Below are positions 1 through 5,182 of a stretch of 5,182 nt of DNA, one piece after another. The DNA comes from Gemmatimonadota bacterium (GTDB lineage: Bacteria > Gemmatimonadota > Gemmatimonadetes > Longimicrobiales > Gaopeijiaceae). The notes under the pieces were generated by a model, which was not told where the DNA came from, searched no databases, and was given only the letters and a program-made list of their open reading frames with translations. The stretch's first letter is position 1, and each line of letters starts with the position of its first letter. The position numbers and the translations under genes were made by a program. The stretch covers positions 4,580 to 9,761 of the forward strand of contig PCCM01000030.1 of the NCBI GenBank assembly GCA_002731735.1, in the 5' to 3' direction.

Positions 1-461
1 GCTTTCTGCACTCCCATCACCCTTGGAAGGCGAACCGTGCCGCCGGCCCCCGGGATGATCCCCAGCTTCACCTCGGGCTGTCCGAGTTTGGCGGACTGAA
101 CGGCTACTCGGTAGTGACAGCCGAGTGCGGTTTCGCAGCCGCCCCCGAGCGCTGTGCCATGGATGGCCGCAACCACCGGCTTCGACGATGCCTCGAACGC
201 TTCGATCACCACCGTTATCCAAGGCGCACCGGGTACGTCCGGATTGCCGAACTCGGTGATGTCCGCACCGGCGAAGAAGGTCCGTCCCTCACAGTGAAGC
301 ACGACGGCTTTGGCGTCTTCGTCGCTCTGAGCCATTTCCAAACCGTCGGCGAGTCCCTGCCGAACATGGTAGCTCAAGGCGTTAACTGGGGGATTGTCGG
401 AGGTGAGGACAGCAACCCCATCTTTGACTTCATAGGAAACGGATTGGCTCAGCTTTTTCAT
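1..461 (-). CDS. Enoyl-CoA hydratase/isomerase (crotonase) domain, probably N-terminus of a bifunctional 3-hydroxyacyl-CoA dehydrogenase; 3' partial
   Basis: Crotonase-fold protein expected to hydrate trans-2-enoyl-CoA in cytoplasmic fatty-acid beta-oxidation. The 153 complete codons visible begin MKKLSQSVSYEV and run off the left edge. An early NPPVNALS motif (about 23-30) is followed by AGADITEF (64-71), which forms part of the CoA/oxyanion-hole region. GGGCE (106-110) and GQPE (127-130) hold the two catalytic glutamates of rat mitochondrial hydratase, here E110 and E130, and IPGAGGT follows. The ALGCHYR stretch (112-118) and NPPVNALS resemble the N-terminal domain of the peroxisomal-type multifunctional enzyme (hydratase plus NAD-dependent dehydrogenase) more than a stand-alone hydratase, but the dehydrogenase part lies outside the window. 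The ATG at 459-461 is preceded by AAGGA at 5-nt spacing. It is divergent from the M28 gene and has no obvious functional link to it. The crotonase call is firm; the bifunctional assignment is inference. Confidence 0.92.
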   Translation of the reverse strand, partial: MKKLSQSVSYEVKDGVAVLTSDNPPVNALSYHVRQGLADGLEMAQSDEDAKAVVLHCEGRTFFAGADITEFGNPDVPGAPWITVVIEAFEASSKPVVAAIHGTALGGGCETALGCHYRVAVQSAKLGQPEVKLGIIPGAGGTVRLPRVMGVQK

Positions 462-466
462 TTGAA

Positions 467-471
467 TCCTT
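467..471 (-). promoter_or_regulatory. Ribosome binding site of the crotonase gene
   Basis: Read on the minus strand this is AAGGA, ending 5 nt before the ATG at 459-461. It supports that start codon. Confidence 0.7.
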
Positions 472-521
472 GGGAAACGAGCCCCGGGGGAGACCACCTC
501 ACGCGCTTCGGGTGGAACAGT

Positions 522-549
522 ATTGTACACCTACCGGCGCGTTGGTCCA
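522..549 (-). promoter_or_regulatory. Candidate sigma-70-like promoter for the crotonase gene
   Basis: On the minus strand, TGGACC (544-549; 4 of 6 matches to TTGACA) lies 16 nt before TACAAT (522-527; 5 of 6 matches to TATAAT). Transcription would start near 515, giving a leader of roughly 55 nt before the ATG at 461. The -10 element is the better half; the -35 element is weak and the spacing one short of optimal. This was found by eye and not scored against background. Confidence 0.4.
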
Positions 550-655
550 TGGCCCGGGAGGGGGCTGGCGGTTTCTCCGTTGGGGCGAGTAAGCTTAGCC
601 GAATCGGTAAACTTGCCGGAGTCGGTTGGACCCCGTCGTTTTCCAGCCCACACTG

Positions 656-661
656 AAGGAG
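656..661 (+). promoter_or_regulatory. Ribosome binding site of the M28 peptidase gene
   Basis: AAGGAG ends 7 nt before the ATG at 669-671, near-ideal spacing. It picks this ATG over the in-frame ATGs at codons 23 and 25, which would remove most of the signal peptide. Confidence 0.8.
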
Positions 662-668
662 TCGGGCC

Positions 669-2303
669 ATGGATTCCACTCGATCACTGAGCACGCGCTC
701 CGCTCTCGCTCGCGCCACGTTGTGTGCTCTTGCGATGGGGATGGTGGCTTGTTCGGACACCCGCGCGGCGGAAGCACCTGCTGCGGACCAGGCACGTTCG
801 GCGGACGAACCGTGGTTCGGTGTGATGCTTCCCCCAGGATTCGAGCCTCACGCACTTCATGTGATCAGCAACCGCCCGGCGGCCCCAGCGGTGGTACCCG
901 AGGGAGAGAGCCAGTACCGAGACCTCGCCGGAGATGCGATCCAAGCGCATCTCGAGACCATCGTCGGCTTCTCTCGGGAAAGTGAAGAGACCGCCGAGGT
1001 GGGCGAGGGGCAGATCTGGGGCCGTGTCACCGGCTTTCCGTCGGGGGCGAAGACCATCGAGTGGGCCGTATCCGAATTCCGGGCCGCCGGCATCGCCGAC
1101 GTGGAGCTTCAGCAGTTCGACCAGAACGAGGGCGCGTCGATCTGGTTGCCGCTTTCCTGGGAAGTGCGGCTCCTCGGCGATCCTGCCTTTGGGGAGGGAA
1201 GCGCGGACGTGGTACTCGAAAGCGCGATGCCTCTGTCGGCGGGCGACCTTTCGGGAGGCAGTCTCACGGCGCCTCTCGTGTACGTGGGCACGGCGACCTC
1301 CACGGAGCTGGCGCGCATCGACGTTCGTGGGAAGGTGGCCATCCAGAAGGCGATCCCGCAGGGCCACACCGTCTTCATGAGGAGCCCGGTCGGACCGAGG
1401 GCTCAGGATCTCCTGGACCGTGGGGCGGTCGCAGTGCTCACGATCATCGACCTGCCGGGCAACATGCGGGCACGTGACATCGGTTGTGGCGGCGGCACGT
1501 GCTTCAACATCGGTGGGCGTGACGGGCGGTTCATTGAGTCCGTCATGGACGCCGCGGCGGCAGCCGGCACAACTGCCGACATCCGGGTTGAGATGCGACT
1601 GGAGTCTGAGAGGTTCTCGGGCCTGTCCGCGGCGAATGGCGTGGCGATCATTCCCGGCACGTCACGGAGCGATGAGTACATCGTGCTCAACGCCCACGCC
1701 GACGCCTGGTTCGATGGAGCCGGGGACAACGGCGACGGCCTGGCGGTTCTTGTCGCCTTGGCCCGTCACTTCGCCACACCTGGCATGCGGCAGGAGCGCA
1801 GCATCGTGTTCGTGGCCAGCGCCGGGCATCACTCGTCGGGCCTCAGCGGGCCCGGCAACTTTGTCGCCATGAACCCGGAGATCGCCGAGGGGGCGGTCCT
1901 CGTGGTGAATCTCGAGCACACGGCTCAGCGCAACATCGCGCCGGCCCGCAGCCTCCACGAGGACGGGTACCGTGAGTGGACCATGGACTCACACGAAGCC
2001 CCCATCGTGGCCGGCATCACCAATCTCGCGCCATACCTGGAAGGGCTCGTCGAGCGGGGGATCGAGCGCTACGGCACCAACTTCGTCTCCGGCCCCAACA
2101 CCATGGCGAGCGGCGAGGGCGGAACGTATCGTCGGCTGGGCGTACCGGTGTTCACCACGATGCAGGGGCCACCGATGTATCACACGACCGGCGAGGTCCT
2201 GGAGATGGTCTCCACGCCGGGCATGGAACGGATGGCCCGATTCATGGCCTTCTTCGTCAAGGAAGTGAGCGGGGCTTCGGTTGCTCAGCTCAACCCACGC
2301 TGA
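669..2303 (+). CDS. Secreted/lipoprotein M28-family metallopeptidase with PA domain and atypical His-His active-site pair
   Basis: A 544-residue exported protein with the M28 (zinc aminopeptidase / glutamate carboxypeptidase II-like) layout. Residues 1-28 are a lipoprotein-type signal: R10 and R15, a hydrophobic stretch, then MVAC with Cys28 as lipidation site. The -3 Met is not ideal, but Ser follows the Cys. A PA-like insert (about 180-290, including APLVYVG and VRGKVAI) holds C273 and C278, a possible disulfide. The peptidase core has HAD (H343, D345), GDNGDG with bridging Asp D353, RSIVFVASAGHHSSG (377-391), NLEH (414-417) and MYHTTGE with final ligand H505. Typical M28 enzymes have Glu-Glu (catalytic base plus zinc ligand) where this reads H387-H388, and Asp where it has E416. 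Metal binding is thus possible but standard catalysis uncertain. It is first in a four-gene same-strand run. Family call strong; substrate unknown. Confidence 0.88.
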   Translation: MDSTRSLSTRSALARATLCALAMGMVACSDTRAAEAPAADQARSADEPWFGVMLPPGFEPHALHVISNRPAAPAVVPEGESQYRDLAGDAIQAHLETIVGFSRESEETAEVGEGQIWGRVTGFPSGAKTIEWAVSEFRAAGIADVELQQFDQNEGASIWLPLSWEVRLLGDPAFGEGSADVVLESAMPLSAGDLSGGSLTAPLVYVGTATSTELARIDVRGKVAIQKAIPQGHTVFMRSPVGPRAQDLLDRGAVAVLTIIDLPGNMRARDIGCGGGTCFNIGGRDGRFIESVMDAAAAAGTTADIRVEMRLESERFSGLSAANGVAIIPGTSRSDEYIVLNAHADAWFDGAGDNGDGLAVLVALARHFATPGMRQERSIVFVASAGHHSSGLSGPGNFVAMNPEIAEGAVLVVNLEHTAQRNIAPARSLHEDGYREWTMDSHEAPIVAGITNLAPYLEGLVERGIERYGTNFVSGPNTMASGEGGTYRRLGVPVFTTMQGPPMYHTTGEVLEMVSTPGMERMARFMAFFVKEVSGASVAQLNPR

Positions 2304-2339
2304 GGATCTCGGTGTGAGAGGCTAAGCGGCTAAACCTAT

Positions 2340-2344
2340 GGAGG
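2340..2344 (+). promoter_or_regulatory. Ribosome binding site that decides the start of the alpha/beta hydrolase gene
   Basis: GGAGG lies 5 nt before the ATG at 2350. It overlaps the in-frame ATG at 2338-2340, which itself has no good Shine-Dalgarno upstream (the preceding bases read GGCTAAACCT). The start at 2350 is therefore preferred; it gives a tidy signal peptide starting MCKRS rather than a tail of four extra charged residues. Confidence 0.75.
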
Positions 2345-2349
2345 AAAAG

Positions 2350-3279
2350 ATGTGTAAACGGTCACTACCCTTCGCCATGCTCGTCGGCATCACACTCCTG
2401 GTGGCGGAACCGACCGATGTGAATGCCCAGCTTGGGGAAACCACCTCGTTCCTGGCTCACGTGTCCAACCAGTATCGCGTGATCCCCAACGTGACGTATC
2501 ACATAGCGAGCAACCAAGAGAACAAGCTCGACCTGTACGTCCCGAGGGGCGCCACCGGCCCGACACCCGTGTTGATGTACATCCACGGTGGGGGATGGGT
2601 CGGCGGGACCAAAGAGAGCAGCGTACTTCGCATCCTCCCTTATCTCGAGATGGGGTGGGCTGTGGCCAACGTCGAGTACAGGCTGGGTGCGGTCGCGCGT
2701 GCGCCGGCGGCGGTGGAAGACGGCCTGTGTGCTCTGCGTTGGGTTATTCGAAACTCCGGACAGTACAACCTGGATACGTCGCGCATCGTGACGACCGGAA
2801 ACTCGGCAGGAGGCCACCTCGCCCTGACGACCGGGATGATCCCCGCATCGGCGGGTCTGGACCGTGAGTGTCCCGGCAACGAAGAGCTGAGCGTCGCGGC
2901 GATCATCAACTGGTACGGGATCACCGAGGTTGGCGACCTGCTCGACGGTCCCAATACCAAGAGCTACGCGGTCGAGTGGATGGGCAGCCTGGAAAACCGG
3001 TTCGAGATCGCCGAACGCGTCTCCCCGATGACGTACGTGCGGGCGGGATTACCGCCGACGTTGACGATCCACGGTGATGCGGACCCCACGGTCCCCTACC
3101 AGCACGCCGTCATGCTGCACGAGAAGCTGGACGAGCTCGGGATACCGAACGAGCTGCACACGGTGCCGGGTGGACGTCACGGTGGGTTCAATCAGGAGCA
3201 GACGCTGGCGATCTTCGAGACGATTAGGCGCTTCCTGTCGCAGCACGGGCTGGGTGCCGGCCTGACGACCGCGCAGTAG
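2350..3279 (+). CDS. Exported alpha/beta hydrolase, BD-FAE / HSL-like esterase
   Basis: A predicted serine hydrolase of 309 residues (313 from the upstream ATG at 2338), probably cleaving carboxylic esters outside the cytoplasm. Residues 1-26 form a Sec signal peptide: MCKR, the hydrophobic run LPFAMLVGITLLVA, and a likely cut at VNA|QL. The mature part has LDLYVP, the oxyanion-hole motif HGGGW (79-83), the nucleophile elbow GNSAGG with Ser152, the acid-loop HGDADPTVPY with D245, and the base in GGRHGGF at H277. This order and spacing match the BD-FAE-type (bacteroidetes feruloyl-esterase-like) and hormone-sensitive-lipase-like hydrolases. C127 and C174 could pair in the periplasm. It follows the M28 gene by 46 nt and precedes the S51 gene by 36 nt, so co-transcription is likely. 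The catalytic triad is complete, so activity is expected; whether the substrate is a feruloyl, acetyl or other ester cannot be read from the sequence. Confidence 0.9.
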   Translation: MCKRSLPFAMLVGITLLVAEPTDVNAQLGETTSFLAHVSNQYRVIPNVTYHIASNQENKLDLYVPRGATGPTPVLMYIHGGGWVGGTKESSVLRILPYLEMGWAVANVEYRLGAVARAPAAVEDGLCALRWVIRNSGQYNLDTSRIVTTGNSAGGHLALTTGMIPASAGLDRECPGNEELSVAAIINWYGITEVGDLLDGPNTKSYAVEWMGSLENRFEIAERVSPMTYVRAGLPPTLTIHGDADPTVPYQHAVMLHEKLDELGIPNELHTVPGGRHGGFNQEQTLAIFETIRRFLSQHGLGAGLTTAQ

Positions 3280-3292
3280 GATCGTATCGATC
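3280..3292. repeat. Short palindrome between the hydrolase and S51 genes
   Basis: GATCG-TAT-CGATC is a perfect 5-bp inverted repeat with a 3-nt centre, starting one base after the TAG at 3277-3279. It is too short and has no T-tract, so it is not a convincing terminator. It could be a small hairpin or chance in GC-rich DNA. Confidence 0.35.
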
Positions 3293-3303
3293 AACCCGAC
3301 TTC

Positions 3304-3308
3304 AGGAG
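3304..3308 (+). promoter_or_regulatory. Ribosome binding site of the S51 peptidase gene
   Basis: AGGAG ends 7 nt before the ATG at 3316, supporting that start, which also opens a complete signal peptide. Confidence 0.8.
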
Positions 3309-3315
3309 AACAACG

Positions 3316-4233
3316 ATGAGGAATCGAATCCGCCATCTGCTGGCCCCCGGGCTGGCCCCGACCTTGGCGCTTGCGATCGGGCTGTCAGTCCAGATCCCCG
3401 CGGCACAGGTTGCTGCCGAACAGGCGCCTGAGTACGGGCCGCCCAACGGCACTCTCCTCGTCGCCGGAGGCGGTGTGAGAGACGCGGCGATCTACGAGCG
3501 TTTCATCGAACTCGGAGGCGGCGCCGAGGATGGCCGGTTCATCATCGTGCCGACGGCCGGCGGAAACTACGGTGGGGACGGCGACGTGCGGGACTATAAC
3601 GAGGATCAGGTCTTGCGGGGCTGGCGCGCGCGCGGAGTCCAAAACGTCTCGATGCTGCACACGCACGACCCCGCAGTCGCGGACACCGAGGCCTTCGTGG
3701 CGGATCTGAAGCAGGCGACCGCCGTGTGGTTCAACGGAGGCCGCCAGTGGAACATCGTCGACTCCTACGCAGGGACCCGCACCTACGACGAGTTTCACAA
3801 GGTGCTCGAGCGCGGGGGCGTGGTCGGCGGGAGTTCGGCCGGCGCCACGATTCTGGGCGAGTACCTCGTCAGGGGCGACACCAGAGGCTCCGGAATCGTC
3901 ATGACCGACGAGGAGAACCATCAGCTCGGCTTCGAATTCATCCGCAAAGTCGCGATCGACCAGCACATCAACACCCGCAACCGCTGGGACCACATCATCC
4001 CGCTGATCGAACAGCAGCCGCACCTGCTCGGTATCGGCCTCTCGGAGGACACGGCCATCATCGTGACGGGTGACAAGTTCGAAGTTATGGGCGACTGGAT
4101 GGTGGCGGTGCACGACAACACACGCGCGTATCAGCCGTGGGAGAAGCCGTATTTCGTGCTGGCACCGGGTGACATGTACGACATGCGGGCCCGTCGGATC
4201 GTGGTCCCGGTCCAAGTAAGCGGCACCAACTGA
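3316..4233 (+). CDS. Exported cyanophycinase-like peptidase, family S51
   Basis: A serine peptidase of the S51 family (cyanophycinase, aspartyl dipeptidase PepE), 305 residues. Cyanophycinases cut beta-Asp-Arg units from cyanophycin. An N-terminal signal (MRNRIRHLL, hydrophobic to about residue 30, Ala-rich cut region near 30-35) predicts export, as in extracellular cyanophycinases, unlike the cytoplasmic cyanobacterial enzyme. Visible motifs: GTLLVAGGG (45-53), FIIVPTAGG (75-83), WFNGGRQW (138-145, the FTGGNQ-like loop), nucleophile elbow GGSSAGA with Ser174, DQHINTRNR (215-223) and GIGLSEDTAI (239-248). Compared from memory with the Synechocystis enzyme, the pocket residues Gln, Asp-Gln and two of three Arg are matched by Q144, D215-Q216, R221 and R223, while the third Arg position appears to be H226. 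No cyanophycin synthetase is visible. The family is secure; the substrate could be cyanophycin or other beta-aspartyl peptides. Confidence 0.9.
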   Translation: MRNRIRHLLAPGLAPTLALAIGLSVQIPAAQVAAEQAPEYGPPNGTLLVAGGGVRDAAIYERFIELGGGAEDGRFIIVPTAGGNYGGDGDVRDYNEDQVLRGWRARGVQNVSMLHTHDPAVADTEAFVADLKQATAVWFNGGRQWNIVDSYAGTRTYDEFHKVLERGGVVGGSSAGATILGEYLVRGDTRGSGIVMTDEENHQLGFEFIRKVAIDQHINTRNRWDHIIPLIEQQPHLLGIGLSEDTAIIVTGDKFEVMGDWMVAVHDNTRAYQPWEKPYFVLAPGDMYDMRARRIVVPVQVSGTN

Positions 4234-4234
4234 C

Positions 4235-4711
4235 ATGTCGCGACTTGTATGGACCCTTCCGGCTCTGGCCGCCGTCACTCTCCTCACGTCGGGCGTCGAG
4301 GCCCAGAACAACGAGGAGCGCGCCGTAATCGCCGCCGCCCAGGCTGTGTTCGACGCCATGGAGGCCCTGGATCCAGAAGCCTTCCGGAACGCGATGGTCC
4401 CCGACGGCTTCCTGATGGCCGTCAGATCAGAGACCACACGGCGGACCACCCGAGATGACTTCGCGGCCAACATCGAGCGCCAGACGAGGCCCATGATCGA
4501 GCGGATGTGGGATCCGGAGGTCCGCATCGACGGGCCGGTCGCCACCGTTTGGGCACCCTACGACTTCTACAGCGCCACGGAGTTCAGCCACTGCGGCACG
4601 GATGCCTTCCAGCTAGCCAAGACCGCGGACGGCTGGAAGGTGGCCATGATCAGCTACACGAGTCACGCACCGCCGACCTGCAGTATGCACCCGGACGGTC
4701 CCCCGAGGTAA
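4235..4711 (+). CDS. Small exported NTF2-like (SnoaL / lumazine-binding-like) protein
   Basis: A 158-residue protein with a signal peptide (MSRLVW, then a hydrophobic run, likely cut VEA|QN at 23-24) and a single alpha+beta cone domain of the NTF2-like superfamily. Supporting features are the N-terminal helix RAVIAAAQAVFDAMEALD (29-46), a middle strand VATVWAPYDFY (102-112), SHCGTDAFQL (118-127) and WKVAMISYT (134-142). These are typical of the DUF4440 / putative lumazine-binding type. Family members include ligand-binding, enzymatic and structural proteins, so function is not assignable. The ATG follows the S51 stop codon by one base and has no visible Shine-Dalgarno site, which suggests translational coupling to the S51 gene and stoichiometric expression with it. 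The tail after residue 143 is Pro-rich with a second Cys (C149), which might pair with C120. Confidence 0.85.
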   Translation: MSRLVWTLPALAAVTLLTSGVEAQNNEERAVIAAAQAVFDAMEALDPEAFRNAMVPDGFLMAVRSETTRRTTRDDFAANIERQTRPMIERMWDPEVRIDGPVATVWAPYDFYSATEFSHCGTDAFQLAKTADGWKVAMISYTSHAPPTCSMHPDGPPR

Positions 4712-4729
4712 TACGCACGAGGGACCGTC
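4694..4729. terminator. Inverted repeat at the end of the four-gene block, possible terminator hairpin
   Basis: GACGGTCCC (4694-4702) and GGGACCGTC (4721-4729) form a perfect 9-bp stem with an 18-nt loop containing the TAA stop of the NTF2-like gene (4709-4711). It lies between convergent genes. No T-tract follows on either strand, so it is not a standard intrinsic terminator; it may stabilise mRNA ends, aid Rho-independent pausing, or be chance. Confidence 0.4.
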
Positions 4730-4747
4730 ATACAGGCCTGAGAAGCC

Positions 4748-5182
4748 CTACTGGCTCAACAGCCCTCCTGTCCGCACAGAGCAGAACGCCCCGTTCTCAG
4801 TGCACCCGGGCTCCCGGAGCGTCCGTTCGAAGAGCTCGAAGATTCGCCGGTATTCGTCGGTCCACGAGGTGGGCTCCACGAAGCCGTGGTTCTCGACCGG
4901 GTAGACCGCCATTTCCCAGTTCTCCTTGCCCAGCTCGATGAGACGCTGGGTCAGCCGCACGGCGTCGGAGAAGTGCACGTTGGTGTCCACCATACCGTGG
5001 AGGATGACCAGATGCTGGTCGAGCCCGAAACCCTCGGCGAAGTAGATGGGCGAGGACTGTCGGTACGCCTCCTCATCCCCTTGGGGCTGGTTCAGGATCC
5101 GGCTCGTGTACCCGTGGTTGTAGTGTGCCCAGTCGGTGACGGGGCGGAGGGCGGCGCCGGATTTGAACGTCTCGCCGGCGGT
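4748..5182 (-). CDS. S9-family (prolyl oligopeptidase / DPP-IV-like) peptidase, C-terminal part; 5' partial
   Basis: The last 144 residues of a serine peptidase whose beta-propeller, N-terminus and nucleophile Ser lie beyond the right edge. The fragment holds the end of the alpha/beta-hydrolase domain: PVTDWAHYNHGYTSRIL (14-30 of the fragment), EAYRQSSPI, HGMVDTNVHF (62-71) with the catalytic Asp D66, then YPVENHGF (94-101) with the catalytic His H99, and SWTDEYRRIFELFERTL at 106-122. This is the standard end of DPP-IV/acylaminoacyl-peptidase-type S9 enzymes, which release dipeptides or trim short peptides. The frame stays open from the right edge to the TAG at 4748-4750. A 22-residue tail after the last core helix (fragment 123-144) contains two cysteines (C127, C134). 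It is convergent with the four-gene block, so it is not in that operon, but it shares the peptide-degradation theme. Location cannot be judged without the N-terminus. Confidence 0.92.
   Translation of the reverse strand, partial: TAGETFKSGAALRPVTDWAHYNHGYTSRILNQPQGDEEAYRQSSPIYFAEGFGLDQHLVILHGMVDTNVHFSDAVRLTQRLIELGKENWEMAVYPVENHGFVEPTSWTDEYRRIFELFERTLREPGCTENGAFCSVRTGGLLSQ

Larger units (their letters stand above)
462..668. other. Divergent intergenic region
   Basis: This 207-bp stretch separates the divergent crotonase and M28 genes and must carry the promoters for both unless they are transcribed from further away. The minus-strand promoter candidate lies at 522-549. For the plus strand I see no convincing pair: TTGGAC at 626-631 is a fair -35, but the hexamer 17 nt later (CACACT, 649-654) is poor and abuts the ribosome binding site. 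TAAACT at 608-613 is a fair -10 without a -35. Short palindromes (CCCCGGGG at 482-489, CCATGG at 547-552, CCGA-A-TCGG at 599-607) are too small to call operators. No small ORF with a ribosome binding site stood out. Confidence 0.6.

Noticed and set aside
626..654. Possible plus-strand promoter TTGGAC, 17 nt, CACACT before the M28 gene
   Set aside because: The -10 hexamer matches only about 3 of 6 positions, and a start there would leave almost no leader before the ribosome binding site at 656.
114..656. Open frame of 180 codons on the plus strand opposite the crotonase gene and running into the intergenic region
   Set aside because: The opposite strand encodes an intact crotonase with both catalytic Glu; this frame has no ribosome binding site or motif.
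684..1367. Open frame of 227 codons on the minus strand opposite the M28 gene
   Set aside because: Its translation is Arg-rich and low in motif content, typical of an antisense shadow of a GC-rich gene.
2304..2349. Possible terminator or promoter between the M28 and esterase genes
   Set aside because: Only repeated GGCTAA-like bits are seen; there is no stable stem with a T-tract and no hexamer pair.
3385..4545. Open frame of 386 codons on the minus strand opposite the S51 and NTF2-like genes
   Set aside because: It lies antisense to two genes with clear family motifs, its translation is rich in Arg, Val, Asp and His without recognisable motifs, and such frames are common opposite GC-rich genes.

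Overview
The window is GC-rich bacterial DNA, tightly packed with protein genes on both strands. There is one divergent and one convergent junction. The set includes a lipobox M28 peptidase, an exported BD-FAE-type esterase, an exported cyanophycinase-like S51 peptidase, a small exported NTF2-like protein and an S9 prolyl-oligopeptidase-type enzyme. Together with strong Shine-Dalgarno sites, this resembles Gemmatimonadota and related heterotrophs rich in secreted hydrolases. That placement is inferred from protein style only; no rRNA or marker gene is present. No tRNA, rRNA, CRISPR array, IS element or integrase was seen.

Layout. Positions 1-461 (minus strand) hold the N-terminal part of a crotonase-fold protein, probably the hydratase domain of a bifunctional beta-oxidation enzyme; it runs off the left edge. 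Positions 462-668 are a divergent intergenic region with a candidate minus-strand promoter. Positions 669-4711 (plus strand) hold four genes that look like one transcription unit: M28 peptidase (669-2303), alpha/beta hydrolase (best start 2350, to 3279), S51 peptidase (3316-4233) and NTF2-like protein (4235-4711). The gaps between them are 46, 36 and 1 nt. Positions 4748-5182 (minus strand) hold the C-terminal end of an S9 peptidase, convergent with the four-gene block. A 9-bp perfect inverted repeat lies around the stop codon of the NTF2-like gene.

How the genes may work together. All four plus-strand products carry export signals, one of them a lipoprotein signal. Three are predicted hydrolases of amide or ester bonds. 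The simplest reading is a cell-envelope or extracellular scavenging unit acting on peptides, esters and possibly beta-linked aspartyl peptides. The S9 enzyme next door fits the same theme, and the crotonase protein is probably unrelated acyl-CoA metabolism. The most notable oddity is in the M28 protein: the usual adjacent Glu-Glu pair of the active site reads His-His, so its catalysis is open to question. I saw no clearly new multi-gene system; the possible novelty is in the M28 variant and its grouping with an exported S51 enzyme.
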